Source: Knoxdaviesia capensis
Lineage: Eukaryota > Ascomycota > Sordariomycetes > Microascales > Gondwanamycetaceae
Direction: 5' to 3'
Assembly (NCBI GenBank): GCA_001510575.1
Contig: LNGK01000008.1
Location: forward strand, 4,474,981 to 4,538,980
Length of the DNA stretch: 64,000 nucleotides
A program made the translations under genes and the position numbers. This document shows, piece after piece, positions 1-9,029 of this stretch (position 1 is the first letter of the stretch; every line of letters begins with the position of its first letter). The notes below the pieces were generated by a model. It had not been told where the DNA came from. It did no database searches and saw only the letters and a list, made by a program, of their open reading frames with translations.

Positions 1-1536
1 CAACAGGTTTCTTAGGTTATGTTTTACCTTATGGTCAAATGTCATTGTGAGGAGCTACAGTTATAACTAATTTAATTAGTGCTATACCTTGAATAGGTCA
101 AGATATAGTTGAATTTATATGAGGAGGATTTAGTGTTAATAATGCAACTTTAAATAGATTTTTTGCATTACATTATTTATTACCTTTTATATTAGTAGCT
201 TTAGTTTTAATGCATATGATAGCTTTACATGATACAGCTGGTTCAAGTAATCCTTTAGGAATATCAGGTAATTATGATAGAGTACCTTTTGCACCATATT
301 TCTTATTTAAAGATTTAGTTACAATATTTATTTATATTTTTGTATTAAGTATGTTTGTATTCTTTATGCCTAATGTTTTAGGTGATAGTGAAAATTATAT
401 AATGGCTAACCCTATGCAAACTCCAGCTGCTATAGTACCTGAATGATATTTATTACCATTCTACGCTATATTAAGATCTATACCTAATAAATTATTAGGT
501 GTAGTTGCAATGTTTGCAGCTTTAGTTGCTATATTAGCATTACCAATAACAGATCAAGGTAGATCTAAAGGTTTACAATTCAGACCTATAAGTAAATTTG
601 TATTCTATGTATTTGTNTTTTTTAAAATTAGTTAATTCTTATGTTATTGATTCACCTCAACCAACTAATATAAGTTATTTATGAAATTTTGGTTCATTAT
701 TATTAATATGTTTAATAATACAAATTGCAACTGGTGTTACATTAGCTATGCATTATAATCCTAGTATAGCCGAAGCTTTTAATTCAATAGAACACATAAT
801 GCGTGATGTAAATAATGGTTGATTAATACGTTATTTACATAGTAATACAGCATCAGCTTTCTTTTTTTTAGTATATTTACATGTAGGTAGAGGAATATAT
901 TATGGATCATATAGAGCACCTAGAACTTTAGTTTGAGTAGTAGGTTGTATAATATTAATAGCTATGATGGCAACAGGTTTCTTAGGTTATGTTTTACCTT
1001 ATGGTCAAATGTCATTGTGAGGAGCTACAGTTATAACTAATTTAATTAGTGCTATACCTTGAATAGGTCAAGATATAGTTGAATTTATATGAGGAGGATT
1101 TAGTGTTAATAATGCAACTTTAAATAGATTTTTTGCATTACATTATTTATTACCTTTTATATTAGTAGCTTTAGTTTTAATGCATATGATAGCTTTACAT
1201 GATACAGCTGGTTCAAGTAATCCTTTAGGAATATCAGGTAATTATGATAGAGTACCTTTTGCACCATATTTCTTATTTAAAGATTTAGTTACAATATTTA
1301 TTTATATTTTTGTATTAAGTATGTTTGTATTCTTTATGCCTAATGTTTTAGGTGATAGTGAAAATTATATAATGGCTAACCCTATGCAAACTCCAGCTGC
1401 TATAGTACCTGAATGATATTTATTACCATTCTACGCTATATTAAGATCTATACCTAATAAATTATTAGGTGTAGTTGCAATGTTTGCAGCTTTAGTTGCT
1501 ATATTAGCATTACCAATAACAGATCAAGGTAGATCT
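1..1536. repeat. tandem direct repeat of mitochondrial cob DNA (1-566 = 971-1536)
   Basis: The 566 bases at 1-566 recur at 971-1536 in the same orientation. The bases between (567-970) hold the end of the first cob fragment, one ambiguous n at 617, and the start of the second cob fragment. A circular mitochondrial genome would not place a cob N-terminus directly after a cob C-terminus without the other genes between, so this looks like overlapping mitochondrial reads joined end to end at the n. Confidence 0.9.
3..616 (+). CDS. cob: cytochrome b, mitochondrial, fragment (first copy)
   Basis: Reads as the central and C-terminal part of apocytochrome b, the membrane subunit of respiratory complex III that carries the two b hemes and the quinone sites. 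TGA must be read as Trp (for example at 48-50 and 444-446), so this is mitochondrial code 4. The DNA is very AT-rich with many ATA codons, unlike everything after position 1540. The frame opens at the left edge (TGFLGY) and runs through the PEWY motif of the Qo site to about 614, where the base before an ambiguous n (617) ends it; the true C-terminus is missing. There is no internal stop or frameshift, which argues against an old nuclear copy. The fungicide-relevant residues Phe129 and Gly143 (codon GGA, 51-53; standard cob numbering from memory) are the sensitive forms. Confidence 0.93.
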
Positions 1537-1611
1537 GAGGGAGGGGTTGATGCACGTTTATTGGATACTCGAGAGACTCTGTTTCCGGATTCGAACGAGC
1601 TAAGACCCTAG
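619..1611 (+). CDS. cob: cytochrome b, mitochondrial, fragment (second copy, chimeric 3' end)
   Basis: Second apocytochrome b fragment, translated with TGA as Trp. It starts near the N-terminus (FLKLVNSYVIDSPQP, lacking roughly the first eight residues) and contains the heme-ligand helices, the MSLWGATVITN segment and PEWY. Cob sequence stops at the AGATCT of 1531-1536. The frame then continues as about 24 unrelated codons to TAG at 1609-1611. Positions 971-1536 repeat 1-566 with no difference I could see. What follows is GC-balanced nuclear-type DNA. No intron interrupts it, although cob introns are common in fungi. I cannot tell whether it comes from the same species as the nuclear genes. 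Confidence 0.92.
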
Positions 1612-1621
1612 GTAACCCTAA

Positions 1622-2126
1622 GTGTGCAATAGCCAAGATCCCGTCTTTCGGGGAAACGGTGATGACGCTGTTAAGATCCTTTCGGGCCTAGCAAGCGGGC
1701 TCTGCTTTCTCCATTCCGGGGGAATTGTCCATAACAACCTCAAGCCGTCCAATGTGCTATATAGTCGGCAGCGCGGCGCGGTAATTTGCGACCTTTGTCC
1801 AGCATCCCTAATCGGCAAAAGCTCGGAGGTGTAGCACACCGTGGTATGTCTCTCCGGGAACCCGAGACAGACACCATTACAACAATGAATCCGATGACTG
1901 TTGGTCATTGGGCATTGTTGGCCTTTATATTATTCGCAGCTTGCCTCTCCCGGAGAAGGTATATTAAGGTTGGGCGATACCGCGAATGACGAAAGAGGAT
2001 ATTTCCCAGAGTTGCTTTGCAAGCATCCAGGAGAAGAGAGATGAACTCAACTCTACGGCTGACCGAATATCCGAGAATCTAGTGAAGTGTGTGTGTTCAA
2101 GGGTTGACAGTGGAAAAACTACATGA
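1622..2126 (+). pseudogene. protein kinase domain relic
   Basis: A decayed eukaryotic protein-kinase catalytic domain in two frames. The first frame (1622 to the TAG near 1832) has the helix before the catalytic loop (GLASGLCFLHSGGIVH), then HNNLKPSNVL where HRDLKPxN is expected, and DLC where DFG is expected. A frameshift moves to a second frame with TPWYVSP (the activation-loop end, normally TPxYxxPE) and DDCWSLGIVGLY (subdomain IX, normally DVWSLGxxL). That frame has an internal TAA at 1965-1967 and ends at TGA 2124-2126. The N-lobe is missing, since chimeric sequence begins at 1537. The catalytic Asp and the DFG are lost and the reading frame is broken, so it cannot encode an active kinase. 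Such relics are common in subtelomeric or accessory DNA of these fungi; the location here is unknown. Confidence 0.75.
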
Positions 2127-2210
2127 GGCGAGAATGAGGACCAGCCAGGTTCTCCAGCTCTTCAAGCCAACAGAGAACAAGCTGATTGCTTAGAACATAC
2201 ATGGTAGTGA

Positions 2211-2260
2211 ATCACATAATATCACATAATATCACATACTATCACATATTATCACATATT
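2211..2260. repeat. 10-bp tandem repeat, five copies
   Basis: Five consecutive copies of ATCACATAAT with variation in the last two bases (aat, aat, act, att, att). It lies between the kinase relic and the DUF4246 gene. No function is suggested by the sequence. Confidence 0.95.
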
Positions 2261-2462
2261 CCGTCATGGTTTTCGAGAAATATCCCTTGAAGGGAGTGTG
2301 AATGTAACTAATCCATTTCTACCATTTGAAGCCTTATTGAAGGCCAAATATCTCGAGCGCCGTTCGAGAGAGTGATTCTAGGAGACTCAGGCCAGCCCCG
2401 AAAAAAAAGTAAAAGCAAAGTAAAAAGCAAAGCCACCGCAAATCAACAGTTCCGTCAAGCAT

Positions 2463-4714
2463 TCAAGCATCCTCCATATCTTCACCTTCGTCGGAGGTTT
2501 CGTCAACCACCGGAGCGGGCGTGGGGGTCTGCATGGAGTATGGCTCGCTGGTCTGGAATTTCCACGGGACTTCCTCGAACATAGCCGCGGTAGCGGACGA
2601 AGCCTTGCTGCAATGGGCCTTGAACTCGTCCAGGTTGGAAGTATCCTTAAACTCCAAGCGGACGACCTCCTCCATGATCATCTCGGAAATCTCCGGCGGG
2701 AGCGGGCCGAACCGGCCGCCAGGGGTAATGTTTGCGTTGGCGTACGCCCAGCTGGCCTGCTGTGGCGGCACGTGCGAGGTCGACATGACCGGCACCTCCG
2801 GGTCAATCAGGTCGAGCTGGAGGAACTTGCAGTGGGCCGGGCGCGAGGGGTCCTTGGGGATCACCGGGCGGAGGCGCAGCACGTACAGGGCCGGGACGAC
2901 CAGCAGGAGACCTTCGTGCAGGGGCGTGTCTGGGAGCCCCACGCGGCGCGTGTCGGTCGAGATTCCGAGAGTAAAATCCAATCCAACAGCAGCTTCCAGA
3001 ATATCCGTGGGATATCTGAAATTGGGGTCCTCATCTATTCCGCCGCCGACAGTCTGCATGGGAATTCCACTGGTGTCCGACAGATTCTCGCAGTCGTAGA
3101 AGTACAGCGCGGTAGCAATTCTGTGCTCATTGAGGCGAATGGGGTCTTTTTCGGTGAGTCTATCGATGGTTTCCTCGTCAAGCGGGTCTCCCGGGTAGTA
3201 GATGAGCGCCGAGGCCGTAGCCAACACTTGGATGCGCTCGGCAAACAAGAAGTACTCAGTCGGTCCGACAATATCGTCTTCGGACAAGCTCGGGGGTGTG
3301 TACGGCCGTCCAATCGCCGGCCGGTGGAGATGGGTCTGCCAGAACCAGAAGGCATCCTCACGCCACTTCTGGGTGGCGCGGTAGGCCTTGCTGCCTTGGT
3401 AGTTCGGGTCCAATGGGTCGGCCACATGCGGTCCGTTGATGGGGCGGAAGTAAGGCTTGCACCCGGGGAACTGGGCATTGCGCTGGGGATTACAGATGGC
3501 GTGGGTGCTGCAAATCGGCCGGATTGAATCGGCGCGGAAGCGTTTGTGCTTGAAAACCCGATGGGCCTTGAAGACCACGTCCCACATGGGGAGGATGCGG
3601 TCAAGAATGCGTTCGACAACCATGTAGAACGGCTTGTGGGTCTCCGGATTCACATTGTTGATGTAGCCGTCGATCTGGGCATTGGGGCCGGAAATGTCCA
3701 CTTCAAATGGCAGTTCCTGGAATCTGTTGGACCAAAGTCCATGATGCTCGGCCGCCGGGTTTTTGAACACCAGAGGCGGCGCCGGCTCTCCCTGGCCCAT
3801 GGAGGCGATGGCGTTTTCGCGGCTGATACGATGGGTGGATACCACGGGGGTGATGCCATATTCAAACAGGCATGCCGTCGAGTCAATGATATCGTAGGAC
3901 TCGTGCGGATCAGCCTTGCCAAACAGCATTCGAACGCTCTGCACTTCAAGCGAGTGGATGCTCTTTCTGAGATCAGCCTTCAGAGCCTCGCAGATGCGGG
4001 TATTCGATTTCAGTGCCAAGGTGCTGAAGTCATTCACGGCAATCATTCCTTCTTCTTCGAAAAGGGTGGCCCGGTCCAACAGTTCATTGATAAACTAATA
4101 AGTAACAGCCAACTGTGGTCAGCAACCAGGATCATGGCAGATGTACTGCAAGTTATTGTGGGGTGGTGGATACAAACGCAGAAGAAACTTACCCAACCCC
4201 AGGCTCGGGTGAAAAAGAGCTGGTCGAAGTGTCTCCACAGAGGCCGGTATTGCGGATATTCAAGCAGGGCGCTTGTCAAACGCGCCGGCCAATTAAACAC
4301 CTTATTATCGTCAAATACATCTTTCTCCCAGTCGGGCCACTCGGTGACAACATTGGTAGCCGCCATCATCAGTCTCTCCACGCACGTGGGAATGTCCGAG
4401 TGCCAGCCGGTTTGGAACGCCGGGAACTCGTTAATCTTGAGCAAATCAAGCGGCTCGTTGTATCCGGGGCGTGTCAGACCGGCCAATTTGGCGCCGAGGG
4501 ACGACGGAAGATTGCCCCACATGATGGCTCGGTGGGCAATCAGCATCAGGTCTGCTTCAGGAACATCGAGGCTGAATTGCTCCCAGACCCATTGTCTTAT
4601 CTCGGGGGCCGTCAGGCTCCCTCCCTGCGTGTAGAGCCATTCGCGAAACTTCTTGCACTGATCGAGGTTGAGCCGTGGGTCCGGGACATCGGTCGGAGGA
4701 CTTTGTCCATCCAT
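2463..4714 (-). CDS. DUF4246 domain protein
   Basis: Two exons, 4714..4193 and 4094..2463, joined in phase 0 across a 98-bp intron (GTAAGT donor, TTATTAG acceptor), giving about 717 residues. The exon junction reads RAWGW / FINELLDRATLFEEEGMIAV. The protein is acidic at its C-terminus and has no signal peptide or membrane segment. It matches the fungal DUF4246 family of large cytoplasmic proteins of unknown function, for example in the segments around YPQYRPLWRHFDQLF and QTVGGGIDEDPNFRYPTDIL. Family membership is from recognition of sequence style and conserved blocks; no enzymatic activity is established for the family and I propose none. The ATG at 4714 was chosen because it opens the DUF-like N-terminus (LDQCKKFREWLYTQGG). 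Confidence 0.87.
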
Positions 4715-5148
4715 GGTGCTTTCTGTGAGAGTTGCAGGAAGTGAATCAGGTCAATGAGGGCTTGTCACGCAAAGAAGAGAGGGTTTAGGATTGTCAGTGT
4801 AAACACGATTACCCTAAATAGAAACCTCCTATGGAGATGATAAGCTGAACAAACCTTGGCGGAAACCTGAAAGCCTGGATCGAACGGGACTAGGTGGGAA
4901 GAGAACGAGTGAATGTTTAGGGGAGAAAAGGAGGAGAAAGACGGGGAAGAGAAGGATATTTTTAGGGGCATTGGCTTTTGGCCGTTCTCTTTTTCTATGC
5001 ACAGATAATCACTTGCCATATTTGCTTTTGTTTTTTCTGCATATGGCACTGTTTGGGCGTTAAACTGTATTTTCTTTTTCCATGTTCGCTATGATGCGTG
5101 ATATGTTGATCAGCATACTGGGTTTAACCCGAAACCCCCCTACGCGTA

Positions 5149-5232
5149 GTGTGGGGTGTCTTTGTGGTTAGGGCACTCACTGGTCTTTAGCACAAAAGCT
5201 CTCCGGTAGCTTTTGCAGGTAATGAATCACTC
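5149..5232 (+). other. tRNA-like relic, possibly SINE-derived
   Basis: GTGGTTAGGGCACTC (5164-5178) resembles the D-arm and A box of fungal tRNAs such as tRNA-His or tRNA-Asp, and GCAGGTAATGAATC (5215-5228) resembles a T-arm/B box (GGTTCGAATC) with three changes. The spacing is roughly that of a tRNA. Between them lies an 8-bp hairpin, CAAAAGCT / AGCTTTTG, with a 7-nt loop. No proper acceptor stem is visible, so it is not a working tRNA gene. Confidence 0.25.
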
Positions 5233-5520
5233 TTGAGAATAGTAACTTTCTAACTCCTCTCATAGCACTAAAAAAACTATAAGAAATCAGGACGCTATGG
5301 CTTCTATGAAAGTGTACTGTCATGAGTATTTGATCAAGGGGCCAACTATATATATACCGACTTTCTTATTACGCACAAAAATGGGCCTGAACCCAGGCAG
5401 ATTTCTATTAATAAAGAAATGTGCCTTTTTTTGGTTTTCACAAAGTCACTGATAGTGTGAATAGTAAACAAAAAACTTTCTATACCATGATACTTAGTAC
5501 CTTCAATAAAAGCCAGCATG

Positions 5521-5702
5521 AGAAGCCAGCTCAGAAGTCCAGAAGCCCAGACGCCTACATGCAAGAAATCCAGGAAGACAAGTTTCGAGAAAAGATACCC
5601 CTAGTCCTAACTAATCATCTTTCTTTCAAGCTTTCTAGCTATTGAGCTTCTGGCTTTTTGGGTTTCTGTCTGGGCTTTCAGAATTTCTGGGTTTTTAGCT
5701 TC
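5521..5702. repeat. imperfect fold-back (inverted repeat)
   Basis: The sequence at 5521-5553 (agaagccagctcagaag, then agaagcccagac) is roughly reverse-complementary to 5668-5702 (gtctgggctttcag to tagcttc). CCAGAAGC (5539-5546) also has a perfect partner GCTTCTGG at 5646-5653. This could be a decayed miniature inverted-repeat element; no target-site duplication was identified. Confidence 0.4.
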
Positions 5703-5847
5703 AGAATTTCAAGACTTCTAAGGGGCCCTTCCTTGACCCTAGATTAACCCTATATTTGGGGCTAAGGAGTGCGTGTTCGAGCAACACTCTCTCGAGTTGT
5801 TGTGCAATATCAGGGCCGTTATTGATGATCGGTAGAAAAGTGTACAA

Positions 5848-6210
5848 TTATCTCCAACTTTGAAGCCATTCCTCACATTCTCCTTTGGGCTCGTTCAAAA
5901 CTTCAATTCCGCTCCGCGGTGCGATTATCCGAATCAGATCCCATTGAAGCGCAAACGGGGCAAACAGGGCGAAGAGTGGACGGAGATGTTCCTCCTCGCT
6001 CGCAATAGTGAATAGATATCTGTTAGGGACGGGAACGGCGCGACAGAACTCAGAACTCAGACTCTCTATCGACCAAGCCGTCTCGGTGTTAGTTTCGGCC
6101 CGGATTGTCAAGCTCTTCTCCGGGTCGGACAGCCCGAAATAATTCTCTAAATCTAGTCCCCTGTCATAGGTTTTCGTCCACCAGTATAGAATGCTTTCGA
6201 GGCAGATCAT
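5848..6210 (-). CDS. hypothetical protein, small or fragmentary
   Basis: A 120-residue ORF with balanced composition and several Trp, unlike the low-complexity random ORFs around it. It starts ICLESILYWW and ends with TGA after EEWLQSW R. The middle segment LFALFAPFALQWDLIRII is hydrophobic but charged at its end, so it is not a clear membrane helix. I recognise no domain. It might be the last exon or remnant of a longer F-box or HET-associated protein, but that is only a guess. Two interleaved inverted repeats lie just upstream of its ATG (6222-6275). Confidence 0.35.
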   Translation of the reverse strand: MICLESILYWWTKTYDRGLDLENYFGLSDPEKSLTIRAETNTETAWSIESLSSEFCRAVPVPNRYLFTIASEEEHLRPLFALFAPFALQWDLIRIIAPRSGIEVLNEPKGECEEWLQSWR

Positions 6211-6221
6211 ACTCTATAGAG

Positions 6222-6275
6222 AGCGTATAGTATTATCTCTAGCCCCAAAGGCGTTATCTTATACGCTGGCTAGAG
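6222..6275. repeat. two interleaved 8-bp inverted repeats
   Basis: AGCGTATA (6222-6229) pairs with TATACGCT (6260-6267), and CTCTAGCC (6237-6244) pairs with GGCTAGAG (6268-6275). The arms occur in the order A B A' B', a pseudoknot-like order. The perfect palindrome CTCTATAGAG lies next to it at 6212-6221. Confidence 0.8.
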
Positions 6276-6409
6276 TCTGCTCCCCAGATGGCTTGCGAAC
6301 TTAGCGTGGGTGCAGCACGGAGAGATTGCAAGACCTGCTGGGCTGAAAATGGGAGTTTATGGTACACGCCGGGGGCAGAGCCGGTCGACGCAGACTTTAT
6401 CCCGATTAC

Positions 6410-6425
6410 GACACTATATAGTGTC
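6410..6425. repeat. 16-bp perfect palindrome
   Basis: GACACTATATAGTGTC is its own reverse complement, with TATA at its centre. It could be a dimeric protein-binding site or a remnant transposon end; nothing nearby decides. Confidence 0.9.
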
Positions 6426-9029
6426 AGTAAATAGTGATAATTGCCTTGAAATCATATCGCAGAAGCCGAGGGCTTCCCTCGTCTGCAGAAGCCTTGTTTC
6501 TTAAATATTTGCATTGGCCTATTCAGTCTAAATCAGACTTTAGTCGGCTTCCGACAGAGGTCTGCGTTGGACTAAAAAGAAGGCGAGAAACACCTTCCGG
6601 AGAGGCCGGAGCCGCAGCATCACACTGAGACATCGGGTATGGTCATAGACGCCAGATATACATGGCGGCCCGCCGATGGGCGCCACCATAGCCACCGACT
6701 ACAAATCTGGATGTCAACGGAGCGGTCGCCAGGTCTGTCTCCAGACGGCGACGGCTTGCTGGCATGGGGGGATTCGTCGAGGGCACGAGGCTCACTTGCA
6801 GCGTCCATTTATAAAATTGACGAAGCCGACAAAATCTACTCACTATCTTTTTTTATTTGTTTTTCAGAGCCGCGACTCATAAGGTCTCAATCGAAGTCAT
6901 CTCTGATATCGCCAACCTGACCCGGAATGGAGACCGTGACGTTCAGTGATAGCCACACACGTCCACGTGCGAATCTTGATTTATTCTAACCGCTGGAAGT
7001 CGCGCGACGGACCGCAGATCTATTGAATCCTATATCAATAAACATAAAACAGTCCGGATCGACCTTGCAACTTTTGGCGCCACAAGCCGAGCCATCTATC
7101 GAGGCCTCACACAGTTGTTCGCCCATCCTATGCGCCACAGAACCAACCTCTCGTCCTCTCTTCAAAGCCAGCCAATACGAGTCGCAGATACACGCATATA
7201 TCCAGATGCGCGCATTGCATATGTGACAGCTGAATGTCCTCACGCACGATACTGCGATTCGGCGCAAAGCGTATTAGTTCACGGTTGGTGACAGCATGCA
7301 GTTGAAGCGACAGAAGCACACCGGGCCAGCCAACCGGGCCAAACCAACAAACCAACACACTGTGACCGATAGGTGTGTTCAGTGGGGCATGGCATGGACG
7401 GCACATTACCGACTGCAACGGTGAAAAGATCGCACCTTGTATTGCAGGCTTTGCAGCGTTGCCCCCCCCACTCCCCCTGGTCTGCCGCATGGGCTGCTGC
7501 GCCTTCGTATCCGCCATGATCACTCAAGGCTAGCCGTTGTTCCTAATCCTATGTGCATATCCATTTATAGCTTTTCCCACTACGGACGGGGTTGTCAAAA
7601 GCCCAGCACAGCCTTTGAGGAGACAAGGCTCGTGCTAAAGATGTGCTGATGGGACTGCGGGAACACTGCCAGTTCAGTTCATCCCTCCCTTCTCTCCAAT
7701 TTGCCTTGCTCAATCTGGTCTTATCTCTTCTGCTGTTTGTTTTTTATTACTCTCCGTTAAAACCACTAGCTATCATCCTAATTTGCGCCTCCTTTTGGCC
7801 CTGTGTTTAGCAAGGCTGGCCCTGTTAAACTCACGTCTCAAGATTGTATTAGCGGCGCATTTCCTTTTCTCCCATGTTATTCTTATTTCCTTTTCTGCGT
7901 TCTGGAAGAAAGGAAAAAGGGCAAAAGATTAAAATAGACTGCCGCAGTAAGTCTTGCGAAAGTGAACCATCGGCAATCCCTCGCAGTGCGGTGGCTTTTC
8001 TCTTTCCTTTGATGGTGGGATTTTCTAGCAATCACATACCAAGGTGTGGGAGAAGTTTGAATGTGATCCCCGCCGTTGTTTCATGATTCTCATTTGCTTT
8101 CAGATGCATGCAGGGAGAGGATACCAGAGGGGGATATGTGCATATCGTGTCACAAACCACAAAGAGGTTCAGACCACTCGCCAAAATTCAGCAGAACTGG
8201 AACTACGGAGAATAACGAGCTGGGAGTGAGACTCGCCCTTGAAGGTGAAGATGGGAATACTTAAGAAAAAATGGCATGAGGGCACTGGCTTGGGACACTT
8301 TTATGTGTCGTCCAGAAGGCCAGAGTGTCCTGCACAATATGGATGTATTTGGAAAGTTGGTGTTGGCGATGCTGGTGGCGGTTCCAACGCTGGTTCAACC
8401 TGGCGGATCCAATATTTCCGCAATGGCCACCACTGCCTCTTCGCTTAACTGTATTTGAGAAAGACACAACAAATCCCGGCTGGGGTTGGATCCGATCCCC
8501 TTCCTGCCCCCCTGCACATTGATCCATCGCGCCATCTGAGCCCAGGTAGGCCCAACTAAACCTTATCGGATGTGCTATGACTTTCTTGCGAGCACGCAGG
8601 CTTGGGAATCTGGACTGCAATGATCCGTATGATCTAGTGAGAAGGCAGTTAAAACTGGGCTTGAGCCATATACTGTACAAGTTGGCTGGGACTCTGGAGT
8701 GGATGCAACACACCTGGTTTGTTGTTAAATTGGCGGGCCATCCTGGCTGCGTCTTGACTACCGAAGTGAACCGGTTTCCAGTCTCCCAGGAGATTAATAG
8801 TTGGCCACTCCCGTTCCCGTGTCTCTTGCTCTGGAAGTCTTTTCCTTCCTCTCCTTCTCCTTCGTTTCATGTGTGATCACTGTTGTTGTGCATATACCGA
8901 GCTCACACCGTCAAGCATCTCGTGATACTAGCTGCTCTTCACTGCTAGAAGTCCATGAGTATTTTTTTTGTCTCTTCATTTCATCGACATCCTCCTATAT
9001 CATCGCTCTGCTTCACCAGCCCGCCCATC

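Larger units (their letters stand above)
4715..5847. other. intergenic, no gene recognised
   Basis: AT-rich spacer with only short random ORFs. It holds a tRNA-like relic (5149-5232) and an imperfect fold-back (5521-5702), listed separately. Nothing else is recognisable. Confidence 0.7.
6211..9029. other. intergenic, no gene recognised
   Basis: About 2.8 kb with only short overlapping ORFs on both strands and no recognisable protein. It contains a 16-bp perfect palindrome (6410-6425) and the interleaved inverted repeats at 6222-6275. The last ~200 bases are pyrimidine-rich and probably form the promoter and leader of the membrane-protein gene at 9030. Confidence 0.6.

Noticed and set aside
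1586..1595. GGATTCGAAC, like a tRNA B box on the minus strand
   Set aside because: The flanking bases do not form a T stem and no A box or acceptor stem is present.
3546..4634. 362-residue plus-strand ORF
   Set aside because: Antisense to both DUF4246 exons and crosses their intron; no recognisable protein.
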